Both the position numbers and the translations under genes were made by a program. Shown here in pieces: positions 43,881-53,144 of a stretch of DNA of 64,000 bases. The notes under the pieces are model-generated. The model did no database searches. It was not told where the DNA came from and saw nothing but the letters and a program-made list of their open reading frames with translations. Source of the DNA: Rothia sp. SD9660Na (GTDB taxonomy: Bacteria; Actinomycetota; Actinomycetes; Actinomycetales; Micrococcaceae); the NCBI RefSeq assembly GCF_030064065.1, contig NZ_CP125946.1, forward strand, positions 930,001-994,000, given 5' to 3'. Position 1 is the stretch's first letter, and each line of letters begins with the position of its first letter.

Positions 43881-44696
43881 ATGCGCTTTGACGTCATCAC
43901 CATCTTCCCCGAATACCTGGCCCCGCTAGAGCTCTCCCTCATGGGCAAGGCTCGCGAATCGGGCAAGGTTGACCTGCACCTGACCAACCTGCGGGACTTT
44001 GCTGTCGACCGGCACAAAACCGTTGACGATACCCCCTACGGAGGGGGAGCGGGCATGGTGATGAAACCCGAGCCCTGGGGCCTTGCCCTCGATCAGGCAC
44101 TGGCTAACTCACCGGCGTCCGCACGGGCGGACGGGGGCAAACCCCTGCTGATCGTGCCCTCACCTGCCGGCACCGTCTTTAACCAGCAGATGGCCTACGA
44201 CCTGGCAGAAGAAGAGCACATCGTATTCGCCCCAGCCCGCTACGAAGGCATTGACGAGCGTGTGCTGGACTGGGCTGAGCAGGAATTTAGGGTGCTGCCG
44301 GTATCCATCGGCGACTATGTGCTCTACGGGGGTGAAGTGGCCGTGATGGTGATGATTGAGGCCATTACCCGCCTGATACCTGGCGCGATGGGCAACCCCG
44401 AGTCCCTGGCCGAAGAATCTCACACCGGTGGTCTGCTGGAATATCCGGTCTACACCAAGCCAGCTACCTGGCGTGACCAGCAGGTGCCGCCCGTCCTGCT
44501 CTCAGGCAACCACGGAGCCATTGCCCGCTGGCGCCGCGACGAACAAATCAAGCGCACCTTTACCCGCCGCCCCGATATGGTCAAGGCTTACCCCGCTGAA
44601 AACTGGGATAAGAAAGATCGCAAGCTCCTACAGGAACTGCACACCGAGCAGAAAGCTGCCCGCCAGGCGGCAGCTCAGAGCGAACCGGCACAGTAG
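43881..44696 (+). CDS. trmD: tRNA (guanine(37)-N1)-methyltransferase
   Basis: TrmD methylates G37 beside the anticodon, preventing frameshifts. The 271-residue SPOUT-class protein starts [13 protein letters not shown], has [17 protein letters not shown] (about 50-66), the knot region [15 protein letters not shown] and [20 protein letters not shown], and [10 protein letters not shown]. The C-terminal extension is Ala and Gln rich. It follows rimM by 5 bases; a terminator lies at 44737. Confidence 0.97.
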   Translation: MRFDVITIFPEYLAPLELSLMGKARESGKVDLHLTNLRDFAVDRHKTVDDTPYGGGAGMVMKPEPWGLALDQALANSPASARADGGKPLLIVPSPAGTVFNQQMAYDLAEEEHIVFAPARYEGIDERVLDWAEQEFRVLPVSIGDYVLYGGEVAVMVMIEAITRLIPGAMGNPESLAEESHTGGLLEYPVYTKPATWRDQQVPPVLLSGNHGAIARWRRDEQIKRTFTRRPDMVKAYPAENWDKKDRKLLQELHTEQKAARQAAAQSEPAQ

Positions 44697-44736
44697 CGCA
44701 CCTAAAGTAGGTAAGCTCACAAGCAACACGCGGACG

Positions 44737-44770
44737 CCCGCCGCAGCACCCCTGGTGCAGGCGGGTTTTC
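44737..44770 (+). terminator. Rho-independent terminator after trmD
   Basis: CCCGCC pairs with GGCGGG with inner GCACC/GGTGC and loop CCT, followed by TTTTC. The GCGGACGC octamer at 44730 lies at its left base. Confidence 0.88.
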
Positions 44771-44772
44771 TG

Positions 44773-44781
44773 TGGGATAAT
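44773..44781 (+). promoter_or_regulatory. Probable extended -10 element of the rplS promoter
   Basis: TGGGATAAT matches an extended -10 element (TGn plus GATAAT, 44776-44781), just behind the trmD terminator and about 215 bases before rplS. No good -35 is seen 17 bases upstream. The long leader to 44994 could hold autoregulatory structure, but I see no defined motif. Confidence 0.4.
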
Positions 44782-44994
44782 TTTTCTTTGTGTTCATGCT
44801 GGGCACGCCCCTGCCGCAGGGGGAAGAGCGACCTATAACAGCGTGAACCACCGGCTCTGACCGTTCAGCGCCGGTGAGACAAGAATTCATCGCAGACAGC
44901 ATCAGTCTGGCACCACCCGGTGACCCCTAGACACTGCCTGCGACATACACCGAATATGTTTGACCTGCGGCAGAGATATTCACGGAGAAACTCA

Positions 44995-45342
44995 ATGCAG
45001 ACTCTTGACTTCATTGATAACAAGTCACTTCGCACCGACATCCCCGAGTTCGGCCCCGGCGACACCCTGAACGTACACGTCAACATTGTTGAAGGTAACC
45101 GCAGCCGTGTCCAGGTCTTCAAGGGCTTCGTTGTTGGCCGTCAGGGCGCTGGCGTCCGCGAAACCTTCACCGTCCGCAAGGTTTCCTTCGGTGTAGGCGT
45201 AGAGCGTACCTTCCCCGTACACTCTCCCGTCATCGAAAAGATCGAGGTTGTCACCCGCGGTGACGTCCGCCGTGCAAAGCTCTACTACATGCGCGACCGT
45301 CACGGTAAGGCTGCTCGTATCCGCGAGAAGCGCGAAGCCTAA
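44995..45342 (+). CDS. rplS: 50S ribosomal protein L19
   Basis: L19 lies at the interface of the two ribosomal subunits. The 115-residue protein has the family signature [25 protein letters not shown] region (seen as [20 protein letters not shown]), then [10 protein letters not shown] and the basic end [20 protein letters not shown]. The frame is open from 44920, but [17 protein letters not shown] is the typical start, so I use ATG 44995, preceded by ACGGAG. lepB follows after 23 bases. Confidence 0.96.
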   Translation: MQTLDFIDNKSLRTDIPEFGPGDTLNVHVNIVEGNRSRVQVFKGFVVGRQGAGVRETFTVRKVSFGVGVERTFPVHSPVIEKIEVVTRGDVRRAKLYYMRDRHGKAARIREKREA

Positions 45343-45365
45343 GCCATTTAGGTTTCAACAGTTTT

Positions 45366-46022
45366 ATGGAGACTGGCGTACACGCCGAATCTTCTGAGGC
45401 AAGGCGCCACCCCTTTCTACAGGGCTGGCGCCTTGTTGCTGTCGCCGCAGCCCTGGCCTTCACCCTGCTCCTACTGGTTCGTTCCTTCCTGATTGATGTG
45501 TTCTACATACCCTCAAGCTCCATGGAACCCACCTACGAGCCCGGGGACCGCATTCTAGTCTCAAAACTAGCGACCGAGCCCCAGCGTGGCGATGTGGTCG
45601 TTTTTGACGGTACCGGCTCCTTTGCCCCCTATGTGCCTGGCAGCCCCTGGGTGCGGGAACCGCTCAGAACCATGGGGCAGTGGCTGGGGCTGGTGGGCTC
45701 AGATACGGTCTATATCAAGCGGGTCATCGGGGTAGCTGGTGATACCGTCGAGTGCTGCGACGCCCAGGGCTATCTTCTCATCAACGGGCAGCCTTCCGAA
45801 GAGTCCTACCTTTACCCCGGCGATAGCGCCAGCGAGGTGAGCTTTAGCGTGCAGGTACCCGAAGGACGCATGTGGGTGATGGGTGACCACCGCTCGGCGT
45901 CCGCTGACTCCCGGGCCCTGCTAGGGGCGCCCGGCGGCGGTATGATCCGCACCGAGAAAATCATCGGCACCCCGGTCTTCATCGCCTGGCCGGCCTACCG
46001 CTTTGGTCAAGCTCCCAGCTAA
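45366..46022 (+). CDS. lepB: Signal peptidase I (first copy)
   Basis: Cleaves signal peptides from exported proteins at the outer face of the membrane. 218 residues: a short cytoplasmic N-terminus, one membrane helix (LVAVAAALAFTLLLLVRSFL, about 23-42), then the catalytic Ser in PSSSMEPT (about 51) and the catalytic Lys in YIKRVIGVAGD (about 118), and the conserved GDHRSASADSR near the end. It contains a double cysteine (ECCDAQ) just after the Lys region. It lies 23 bases after rplS and 50 bases before a second lepB. Confidence 0.94.
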   Translation: METGVHAESSEARRHPFLQGWRLVAVAAALAFTLLLLVRSFLIDVFYIPSSSMEPTYEPGDRILVSKLATEPQRGDVVVFDGTGSFAPYVPGSPWVREPLRTMGQWLGLVGSDTVYIKRVIGVAGDTVECCDAQGYLLINGQPSEESYLYPGDSASEVSFSVQVPEGRMWVMGDHRSASADSRALLGAPGGGMIRTEKIIGTPVFIAWPAYRFGQAPS

Positions 46023-46072
46023 AACCACTAAACTATCCTCTAAACACGTTCACAGCAGAAGGGTGCGGGCTC

Positions 46073-46810
46073 ATGGAGCAGCAGAAGAACTCAGACAGCA
46101 TTGAGGCGGCGGCACAGGACACCACCACAGCCTCGACCGACAAGCCCCGTGGCGGTAAACGCCGCCGCGAAAATAGCGCGGTCAAAGAGTACGCCCTGAT
46201 TATCCTCTACGCGGTGCTCATCGCCTTCCTGCTGAAAACCTTTGTGGTTCGCGGATTTTATATTCCTTCTAGCTCCATGGAAGATACCCTGCAAATCAAC
46301 GACCGCGTTTTTGTGAACGTGGCAGGTGGACTCTTCACCGAGGCCGAGCGCGGCGACATCGTGGTCTTCAAGGACACCCAGGGCTGGATGCCTGTCTCTA
46401 CCAGTTCAAACCCCGTGCGTGATGCGCTTGCCTTTGTGGGGGTTATGCCTGATAGCTCATCAAACTACCTGGTCAAGCGTGTGATTGGTGTGGGCGGTGA
46501 CCACATCGTGGCTACCGCCGATGGCCGCATCACCGTTAACGGCGTAGAAATTGACGAGACCTACCTCAAGCCCGGTGTCAGCCCCACCGAGCTACCCTTC
46601 GATGTGATTGTTCCCCAGAACTCCTACTTCGTCATGGGCGATAACCGCCCTAACTCTGCTGACTCCCGCTACCATATCCAGACCGGCACCGAGTTCATCA
46701 ACGACGCCGACGTTGTAGGCGAAGTCTTCGTGGTTGCCTGGCCCCTGTCTAACTTCACATTCGTCGGTGGGGCTAGCGATGTCTTTGCCGACGTCCCCGA
46801 TACCGAGTAA
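46073..46810 (+). CDS. lepB: Signal peptidase I (second copy)
   Basis: A second type I signal peptidase, 245 residues. The N-terminal 40 residues are hydrophilic with a basic cluster (PRGGKRRRE) before the membrane helix (YALIILYAVLIAFLLKTFVV). Catalytic Ser is in PSSSMEDT and Lys in LVKRVIGVGGD, with GDNRPNSADSR behind. Only moderately similar to the first copy beyond the motifs, so it is not a recent duplicate; two adjacent lepB genes are found in many Micrococcaceae. rnhB follows closely. Confidence 0.94.
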   Translation: MEQQKNSDSIEAAAQDTTTASTDKPRGGKRRRENSAVKEYALIILYAVLIAFLLKTFVVRGFYIPSSSMEDTLQINDRVFVNVAGGLFTEAERGDIVVFKDTQGWMPVSTSSNPVRDALAFVGVMPDSSSNYLVKRVIGVGGDHIVATADGRITVNGVEIDETYLKPGVSPTELPFDVIVPQNSYFVMGDNRPNSADSRYHIQTGTEFINDADVVGEVFVVAWPLSNFTFVGGASDVFADVPDTE

Positions 46811-46814
46811 GACC

Positions 46815-47597
46815 GTGCCAGCTAAAGAACCCGCGTCCGCTGACCTAAGAGTCGAAACCGAACTTTTTGCAGCGGGTAAGACCCTGATAGCGGGCATGGA
46901 CGAGGTAGGCCGCGGCCCGCTGGCTGGGCCGGTTAGCGTGGGCGTTGCCGTCATTGAGGCGGGTGCTGAGCTGACGGTCGAGGGGCTGATCGACTCCAAA
47001 GCTATGACCGAGAAAAAGCGGCTGGCTATAGCCCCGCTGGTAGAGCAGTGGGCTGTAACCGCTGTGGGGCACGCTAGCCCGGCTGAAATCGATGCCCTGG
47101 GAATTACCACAGCCCTGCGTTTAGCGGGGCAGCGGGCTCTTGCCCAGGTGACCAGGGCTGGAGCCTACCCTGACGCCGTCCTCTTGGACGGCAAACATAA
47201 CTGGCTATCTGCTCCCGAGCCCGACCTCTTTGCCGACCTTGATCCGGCAACCGCCCTCTACCGTGGGCTGGTGACTGAAGCCTGGGCAGGTCTGGCGGGG
47301 GAACCCGGTGGCTGGTTCGGGCCAGTGCAGATGGAGATTAAGGGTGACTACCGCTGCGCCTCTATCGCGGCAGCCTCGGTGGTGGCTAAGGTAGAGCGCG
47401 ATACCCTCATGGACGAGCTGGATGTACGCTACCTCGGCTACGGCTGGACGAAAAATAAGGGCTACGGGTCGGGCGCCCACCGCACCGCGATAGAAACGAT
47501 GGGACCCACCCCTTTGCACCGGCTGAGCTGGTCGTTGCCGGCTACCGAGGCACAAATCCAGCAGGCTATGGTGGAACGAGAGAAGGAAGAAGCATGA
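46815..47597 (+). CDS. rnhB: Ribonuclease HII
   Basis: RNase HII cuts RNA-DNA hybrids and starts removal of misincorporated ribonucleotides. The catalytic acidic residues are in AGMDEVGRGPLAGPV (Asp and Glu, about 25-39) and in VLLDGKHNW. The conserved EIKGDYRCASIAAASVVAKVERD and YGSGAHRTAI follow. I place the start at GTG 46815, five bases after lepB, which leaves a family-like lead of about 25 residues; ATG 46779, inside lepB, is an alternative with a better purine-rich upstream. Its stop overlaps the next gene by four bases. Confidence 0.93.
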   Translation: MPAKEPASADLRVETELFAAGKTLIAGMDEVGRGPLAGPVSVGVAVIEAGAELTVEGLIDSKAMTEKKRLAIAPLVEQWAVTAVGHASPAEIDALGITTALRLAGQRALAQVTRAGAYPDAVLLDGKHNWLSAPEPDLFADLDPATALYRGLVTEAWAGLAGEPGGWFGPVQMEIKGDYRCASIAAASVVAKVERDTLMDELDVRYLGYGWTKNKGYGSGAHRTAIETMGPTPLHRLSWSLPATEAQIQQAMVEREKEEA

Positions 47598-47929
47598 GCC
47601 AAGAGGATCTTGAGAGCTACGAATCAGGTGCCCAGCTAGCCCTGTATGAAGAGTACAAGAATGTAGCTGAGCTCTTTACCTATATCGTTGAGACTGACCG
47701 CCGTTTTTACCTGGCCAACCAGGTGCAGGTGACCCCGCGAACTGCTGACGGGTCTCTGTATTTTGAGGTGGAGATGCAGGATGTGTGGGTGTGGGATATC
47801 TTCCGGCAGTCTCGGTTTGTCAAAAACGTGAAGGTATATTCGGTGCGTGATGTTAACGTTGAAGAACGCGCTGCCGCCGAAGACCTGGTCGTGCCAACCA
47901 TGAGTGATTTCGACCCCGGTTTGGCCTAA
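47594..47929 (+). CDS. DUF2469 family protein
   Basis: A 111-residue protein of the actinobacterial DUF2469 family, always found next to rnhB and yraN. Conserved blocks are SQEDLESYESGAQLALYEEY, VETDRRFYLANQV and VWVWDIFRQSRFVKNVKVY. The function is unknown; no membrane segment or signal peptide is seen. It overlaps rnhB by four bases, so it is translationally coupled. A terminator follows. Confidence 0.9.
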   Translation: MSQEDLESYESGAQLALYEEYKNVAELFTYIVETDRRFYLANQVQVTPRTADGSLYFEVEMQDVWVWDIFRQSRFVKNVKVYSVRDVNVEERAAAEDLVVPTMSDFDPGLA

Positions 47930-47944
47930 AAGCTAGCGTGTGAG

Positions 47945-47981
47945 CCCGCCTCCTTCCCGCGAGGGAAGGGGCGGGTTTTTC
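47945..47981 (+). terminator. Rho-independent terminator after DUF2469
   Basis: CCCGCC plus CCTTCCC pair with GGGAAGG and GGCGGG around GCGA, followed by TTTTTC. The gap to 48214 holds one GCGGACGC octamer (48003) and otherwise nothing I can name. Confidence 0.93.
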
Positions 47982-48214
47982 GTCTAAAGAGGGTAGAGGA
48001 GTGCGGACGCCCGGTGCAGCAAGCTGGGGATAAGGACGCGCCGGGCGTCATGGTCGCGTCATGGCTGTACCGTTTATGGGCGTGCAGATGGGAGCTATCT
48101 GGTGCTGACCTGGCGGTATAGGGAAAGGGCGATATCCACAGCCAGCGCGGAGCTAGGTAGAACCAGACCCTACAGGTCATGATGGGGCTAACCCTGATAC
48201 TTGAAGGAGGCCCC

Positions 48215-48631
48215 ATGAACCCCGCATTACAACCATCCTCGCCCCATGCGTCCTTGCGGCCCAAAGAGGTGGGTCGCTGGGGTGAAGATATTGCCCTGGC
48301 GGTCTTAGAACGGCAAGGCTATACCCTCTTAGCTCGCAACTGGCGACCCGCACGAACAGAAGAGCGGCCGCGGTGGAGCGGCGAACTTGATTTAGTTATG
48401 CGCGATAGCGACCAAACCCTGGTCTTTATCGAGGTGAAAACCCGCTCTGGTGCGGGTTACGGGCACCCGCTTGAATCTATTACTGCCCGGAAGTGCCAGA
48501 TGCTACGACAACTGGCCTACGCCTGGTTAGCAGAAAACCGGGCTCCCTATTCCACCATGAGAGTAGATGCTATCGCCCTGTGCGGGAGCCCCACGGATTT
48601 CACGTTTGAGCATCGGCAGGCGGTGGTGTAG
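48215..48631 (+). CDS. YraN / UPF0102 family nuclease-like protein
   Basis: YraN proteins have a Holliday-junction resolvase-like nuclease fold; their role is not firmly known. The 138-residue product shows GRWGEDIALAVLERQGY, the core GELDLVMRD (Asp), FIEVKTRSGAGYG (Glu-x-Lys) and the following ITARKCQMLRQLAYAWL. The frame is open from 48179, but ATG 48215 follows the strong TGAAGGAGG, so it is the start. It begins the yraN-comM-dprA cluster; comM follows after 2 bases. Confidence 0.92.
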   Translation: MNPALQPSSPHASLRPKEVGRWGEDIALAVLERQGYTLLARNWRPARTEERPRWSGELDLVMRDSDQTLVFIEVKTRSGAGYGHPLESITARKCQMLRQLAYAWLAENRAPYSTMRVDAIALCGSPTDFTFEHRQAVV

Positions 48632-48633
48632 CC

Positions 48634-50184
48634 GTGGCCTTCGCACGAACCTATTCGGTTGCCCTGGTGGGTGTCACCGGCTATCTCGTCGAAGTAGAAG
48701 CCGATATCTCATCTGCCCTACCCGGCTTCGTCCTGCTCGGCTTGCCCGATAGTTCTTTGAACGAGGCCAAAGACCGGGTTCGGTCTGCCGCGAAGAATTC
48801 CGGGCTGCCCCTGCCACCCCAGAAACTCACCATCAACCTCACCCCGCCTACCCTTCCCAAACGCGGCTCGGCATTTGATGTAGCCATGTTGGTTGCAGCC
48901 CAGCAGGCGGCGGGGCAGCTAGGTTCATCAGGCCGCACGGTCTTCCTGGGCGAAGTCGGTCTCGATGGGAGCGTGCGACAGGTTCCCGGAGTGCTACCTG
49001 CCGTCAAAGCGGCCCGCGATGCCGGGCATGAGCGGGTAGTTGTACCCGAGGGTAATGCCCAAGAAGCAGCCCTCATAGAGGGGGTTGAAGTGACCGGGGT
49101 CAGCTGTCTCGCTGAAGTGTTTGAACTCCTGGGCTGCCCCGAACCAGAAAAACTCAAAAGACCAGCTCTGGTGGGTAGCCAGAAGACCGTTGCGGAGCAC
49201 AACAGCCCGCAGCAGAGCGCTGATATGGCAGATATTGCCGGCCAGGCCGAGGGGCGCCTAGCCCTTGAAATAGCAGCTGCAGGGGGCCATCACCTGTTGC
49301 TCACCGGCCCACCTGGTTCTGGCAAGACCATGCTGGCAGAACGCCTCCCCGGTGTTCTTCCTCCGCTCACGCCACAAGAAGCGCTGGATGTCACCGCGGT
49401 GCACTCGCTCTGCCGTTCGGGTGAGCCGCTCACCGAACTGATGACCAGACCGCCCTTCGAAGCGCCCCACCATACTGCCAGCGCACCTGCGATTATGGGA
49501 GGCGGTGCCGGGCTACCCAAGCCGGGGTGTATCTCAAAGGCGCACCGGGGCGTCCTTTTTCTCGATGAAGCCCCGGAGTTTAAGCGCAGCGTTCTAGATT
49601 CTCTGCGCCAGCCCCTCGAAAGCGGCGAAGTCATTATTAGTCGCTCAGCTGCTTCAGCCCGGTACCCGGCTAGGTTCCAACTCGTTTTAGCTGCGAACCC
49701 CTGCCCCTGCGGCTATAACGTGGGGCGGGGCCTAGACTGCACCTGTACTAGCCGTGAGCGAAGGTCCTACTTCAGTCGGCTATCGGGGCCTCTGCTCGAC
49801 CGTATTGATCTTCATATTAGCGTCCCTAAAGTAACGGCTGCCGACCTCGCTACCAGCGGCACCAACGAAAGCTCAGAGGAAATCCGTTATCGGGTCAGCC
49901 AAGCCCGCAAAGCCCAGGCGGAAAGACTGAGCCCACTGGGCATGACCACAAATGCTGAGACGAACGGCAAGATCCTGCGCGGCCCTCTCAAGCTTTCAGC
50001 TCAACTGACCTCGTCCCTCTCCACCGCCCTGGACCACGGTACCCTCACAGCCCGCGGCTATGACCGAGTGCTACGGACAGCCTGGACCTTAGCCGATTTA
50101 GATGGAGCCACCAGCCCCAGCCGAGACCACCTTGATCTTGCCCTCTACTTCCGCAACCATGCCACTGAAAGCTACCAGACATGA
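48634..50184 (+). CDS. comM: ComM / YifB family Mg-chelatase-like AAA+ ATPase
   Basis: ComM is a hexameric AAA+ helicase that drives branch migration during natural transformation. 516 residues: N-terminal Lon-like domain (LPGFVLLGLPDSSLNEAKDR), Walker A GPPGSGKTM (about 224), Walker B GVLFLDEAPEF, a zinc-binding insertion with CPCGY and CTCTSRERRSY, and the C-terminal Mg-chelatase part ending DLALYFR. The start is GTG 48634, two bases after yraN. dprA overlaps by four bases. Presence of comM and dprA is consistent with DNA uptake but does not prove competence. Confidence 0.94.
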   Translation: MAFARTYSVALVGVTGYLVEVEADISSALPGFVLLGLPDSSLNEAKDRVRSAAKNSGLPLPPQKLTINLTPPTLPKRGSAFDVAMLVAAQQAAGQLGSSGRTVFLGEVGLDGSVRQVPGVLPAVKAARDAGHERVVVPEGNAQEAALIEGVEVTGVSCLAEVFELLGCPEPEKLKRPALVGSQKTVAEHNSPQQSADMADIAGQAEGRLALEIAAAGGHHLLLTGPPGSGKTMLAERLPGVLPPLTPQEALDVTAVHSLCRSGEPLTELMTRPPFEAPHHTASAPAIMGGGAGLPKPGCISKAHRGVLFLDEAPEFKRSVLDSLRQPLESGEVIISRSAASARYPARFQLVLAANPCPCGYNVGRGLDCTCTSRERRSYFSRLSGPLLDRIDLHISVPKVTAADLATSGTNESSEEIRYRVSQARKAQAERLSPLGMTTNAETNGKILRGPLKLSAQLTSSLSTALDHGTLTARGYDRVLRTAWTLADLDGATSPSRDHLDLALYFRNHATESYQT

Positions 50185-51425
50185 CACATCATGACCCCCA
50201 CCACGATATTCGTAGAGCCCGCACCGAGATTCTGCGCATTACCGACCCTGAGGACGTCGCCACCTACACCCTGCTTCGGCTAGTGGGACCGGTGCGTGCC
50301 GCAGACTACCTCACCGGCCGTCAGGAGCTCACCCCGCGTCTTCTAGCCCGCCACCTTGAGGAAGCAGGAGCATACGATGTCTCTGCGGCACCTGCCCTCG
50401 CTAGCGCCATCGGCGAACGGACGCAGCGGTGGAAGAGCAGGCGGGCAGGTATCAGCGTCCAACAGGATATGGCTTTAGCCCGGGCCAGCGGCAGCTGGCT
50501 GTGTATACCCGAAGACCCAGACTGGCCACAGGCCTTGAACGACCTTGCAGAAAAAACTCCGGTTGGTCTCTGGGGTAGAGGAGACCGCCAGCTACTGGCC
50601 CAGCTCACCACCGAAAAGAGTTATGCAGTAGTGGGGTCCCGCGATGTCAGCTCCTACGGCAACTCAGCAACCAGCCACCTGGCCGGTGAACTAGCAAACC
50701 GGGGCTATACGGTGGTCTCAGGTGGAGCCTTTGGTGTAGACGCTACCGCCCATCGAGCTGCCCTCACTACCGCGACGTCTTCCCTGCCCACCGTAGCGTT
50801 GATGGCGGGAGGTCTTGACCGTCTTTACCCCAAGCCCAATGAACGCCTGCTACACGAGATTATTGAACGGGGCCTGCTGCTGAGCGAGGTTCCCCTGGGG
50901 CAGAACCCCACCCGTTACAGGTTCCTCCAACGTAACCGGCTCATCGCCGCTCTCACCGGGGCCAGCATAGTTATTGAAGCCCGCTGGCGCAGTGGCGCGC
51001 TCAACACTGCCCATCATGCCCTGGAATTGGGGCGTCCCGTCTATGCTGTACCCGGCCCTATCTTTTCACCGACCTCAGAAGGCTGCCACCGTCTGATTCG
51101 AGACGGCCTAGCCCAGCTTGTGACCGATGCCCGCCAGATTCTTGACGACAGAACCTCGGAGATAGCTGCAGAACAAACCAGCCTATTCGCAGCTCCTTCT
51201 GCCCACCAGCAGCTCCTAGATTCGCTCACTGAAACTCAAAGACGGGTGTGGGACGTACTGCCCCTCCGCACTCCTGCTACCGTTGAACAGCTCAGCGCCG
51301 ACCTTACGCTACCTGCCCGAACCGTCATGATTGCCCTATCACAACTCAACCGACTCAACCTCGCAGAGCAGGAAGGCACTGGATGGCGAAAAACCAAACC
51401 ATCGACGGAAAGCTCCGGGGGATAG
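50181..51425 (+). CDS. dprA: DNA processing protein DprA
   Basis: DprA loads RecA on incoming single-stranded DNA in transformation. 414 residues, with an N-terminal SAM-like region (1-110) and the Rossmann-type core: YAVVGSRDVSSYGNSATSHL (about 153-172), VVSGGAFGVDATAHRAAL, VALMAGGLDRLYPKPNERL and RNRLIAALT, then SGALNTAHHALELGRPVYAVPG. A C-terminal winged-helix of the DML1 type is seen from about 345. It overlaps comM by four bases; xerC follows after 43 bases. Confidence 0.94.
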   Translation: MTHHDPHHDIRRARTEILRITDPEDVATYTLLRLVGPVRAADYLTGRQELTPRLLARHLEEAGAYDVSAAPALASAIGERTQRWKSRRAGISVQQDMALARASGSWLCIPEDPDWPQALNDLAEKTPVGLWGRGDRQLLAQLTTEKSYAVVGSRDVSSYGNSATSHLAGELANRGYTVVSGGAFGVDATAHRAALTTATSSLPTVALMAGGLDRLYPKPNERLLHEIIERGLLLSEVPLGQNPTRYRFLQRNRLIAALTGASIVIEARWRSGALNTAHHALELGRPVYAVPGPIFSPTSEGCHRLIRDGLAQLVTDARQILDDRTSEIAAEQTSLFAAPSAHQQLLDSLTETQRRVWDVLPLRTPATVEQLSADLTLPARTVMIALSQLNRLNLAEQEGTGWRKTKPSTESSGG

Positions 51426-51468
51426 AATGAAGACCTAACCTCAGCCACTGGTAGAAAGGAGCGGTACG

Positions 51469-52464
51469 GTGCACCCCGCAGACCAGCTACCCACCACCCT
51501 CAAAATCGGGGCCTCCACGGTCGACGAAGACCGAGAGTTCGTACGAGCCCTTGAAGCCTTTGAACGCTACCTCACCTACGAGCTCCACCGCTCACCCCAA
51601 ACAATTCGGGCCTACGTCTCTGACCTCACCGATTTCTTTGCCCACGCTCGCAGGCACGGCACCACCCACCTCTCCCACATCACCCTTGACGTCATTCGAG
51701 ACTGGCTAGCCTACCATCACCGCAAACAAGCTGCCCGGAGCTCTATGGCTCGGCGGACCTCGTCCTTGCGGACCTTCTTCACTTGGGCGGAGGAAGAAGA
51801 ACTCATCCAAGCTAACCCAGCACTCAAACTCACTACCCCCAAGAAGAGCAACCACCTGCCCTCGGTACTCAGCGAAGCCCAGATACAGGCCGTCACCACA
51901 ACCCTCACAGCAGCTCTGGAGCAGGCCCCGCGGGATGCCCGGCTCCTGCGTCTTCAAGCGGTGGTAGAGCTACTCTATGCCAGCGGGTTGCGCATCTCAG
52001 AACTCACCGGTCTCGACCTAGCAAGCATTGACCGTAACCAGCGAACCCTGCGCGTGCTGGGTAAGGGCAATAAAGAGCGGGTCGTGCCCTTCGGGGCTCA
52101 GGCTATGCAAGCCCTCAACCGGTGGGTTGTGGCAGGACGCCCGCAATGGCTTCCCGAGACAGAGGCAGCTAAAAGTGCCTCGGCTCAACATGCCCTCTTC
52201 ATCGGCCCCCAGGGGAAACGTGCCAACCCCCGGCAGATTCGCCAAGACCTCACCACCCTGCTGGGTACCTTGGACGACACCGAAGCCACAGGCGCCCACG
52301 TCTTCCGCCATACAGCAGCAACCCACATGGTCGATGGGGGGGCAGACATCAGAGCCGTCCAAGAGTTTCTCGGGCACAGTTCATTAGCAACCACCCAGGT
52401 CTACACCCACGTCTCGGTGGACCGCCTTGCCCAGGCCTATAGCAGGGCTCACCCCCGGGCCTAA
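51469..52464 (+). CDS. xerC: Tyrosine recombinase XerC
   Basis: XerC with XerD resolves chromosome dimers at dif. 331 residues: the N-terminal core-binding domain (RYLTYELHRSPQTIRAYVSD) and the catalytic domain with Arg in ASGLRISELTG, Lys in GKGNKER, HVFRHTAATH (His-x2-Arg), LGHSSLATTQVYTH and the nucleophile Tyr just before the final His. The start is GTG 51469 after AAAGGAG. Its fixed place after dprA and full length support the housekeeping role rather than a phage integrase. Confidence 0.94.
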   Translation: MHPADQLPTTLKIGASTVDEDREFVRALEAFERYLTYELHRSPQTIRAYVSDLTDFFAHARRHGTTHLSHITLDVIRDWLAYHHRKQAARSSMARRTSSLRTFFTWAEEEELIQANPALKLTTPKKSNHLPSVLSEAQIQAVTTTLTAALEQAPRDARLLRLQAVVELLYASGLRISELTGLDLASIDRNQRTLRVLGKGNKERVVPFGAQAMQALNRWVVAGRPQWLPETEAAKSASAQHALFIGPQGKRANPRQIRQDLTTLLGTLDDTEATGAHVFRHTAATHMVDGGADIRAVQEFLGHSSLATTQVYTHVSVDRLAQAYSRAHPRA

Positions 52465-52496
52465 AGGTAGGGCAGAAGGTATAGGATGGGAAGACC

Positions 52497-53048
52497 ATGT
52501 TTTCACCAGCAGAAAAGACCGGCCAGCCCGTCCCCCTTCCATCAGAGACTACCGGCAACTCTACCGGTGGTTTTATCTTTCTGCTGGCTGTCCCCTCAGC
52601 CCTCACAAGCCACGTGACCTGGGCCCTTGAAAATCTCACTGCTCACCGGCTGGCTCCCACCTGGCAGTCCCAACCCCTAAAACCGGGCTACCACCGTGCA
52701 GATATCAGCTGGCAGGGCAACAGCGGGGGAGCAGCCCTGATTGCCTCCACCCTCCGTCACTTCAAGGGCAGCTATTTTGAAGTCACCGAGCGCCGCACCG
52801 CGACCTCCGACGCCTTACGCATCATGCACACCCCCGAACTCGGCATCTGTACCCTACCGGTAGACCTCCAGGGCAATTTCACCGTGACCGAAGACCGCAT
52901 CCGCTATGCCTTTGAAAAGGCAGCCGGTAATTTCGATGAACTCTACCGGCAGTTCTCTGCGGCTGTTGGCCAGCCCTGGGACGAAGAACTTGAGCCCCTG
53001 CGTCCTAACGCTTCATCGGCCAGCGCTACCGTCAGGCTCCGAGCCTAA
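52497..53048 (+). CDS. DUF3145 family protein
   Basis: An actinobacterial family of unknown function, usually located near fabF. The 183-residue protein begins with about 25 polar residues, followed by FIFLLAVPSALTSHVTWALE, APTWQSQPLKPGYHRADISW and MRIMHTPELG-like text (seen as RIMHTPELGICTL). No signal peptide. It lies 32 bases after xerC and is convergent with fabF; a shared hairpin at 53076 separates them. Confidence 0.85.
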   Translation: MFSPAEKTGQPVPLPSETTGNSTGGFIFLLAVPSALTSHVTWALENLTAHRLAPTWQSQPLKPGYHRADISWQGNSGGAALIASTLRHFKGSYFEVTERRTATSDALRIMHTPELGICTLPVDLQGNFTVTEDRIRYAFEKAAGNFDELYRQFSAAVGQPWDEELEPLRPNASSASATVRLRA

Positions 53049-53075
53049 GGCAAGAGCGCCCGCCCCAGGGCACAG

Positions 53076-53124
53076 AAAAGGGCCTTTCTGCCCGAACCAG
53101 GGTTCGTGCAGAAGGGCCCTTTTA
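53076..53124. terminator. Bidirectional terminator between DUF3145 and fabF
   Basis: AAAAGGGCC with TTCTGC and CGAACC pairs with GGTTCG, GCAGAA and GGGCCCTTTT. An A-run on the left and a T-run on the right make it usable from both strands, serving the convergent DUF3145 and fabF genes. Confidence 0.93.
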
Positions 53125-53144
53125 CACGCTAGACCAGCACGGTG

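Noticed and set aside
45366..46810. Two lepB genes considered as a recent duplication
   Set aside because: Similarity is limited to the catalytic motifs; the N-termini and loops differ, so they are old paralogues common in the family.
51469..52464. Tyrosine recombinase as a sign of a prophage or integrative element
   Set aside because: It sits at the conserved dprA-xerC position, has XerC length and motifs, and no phage or conjugation genes are nearby.
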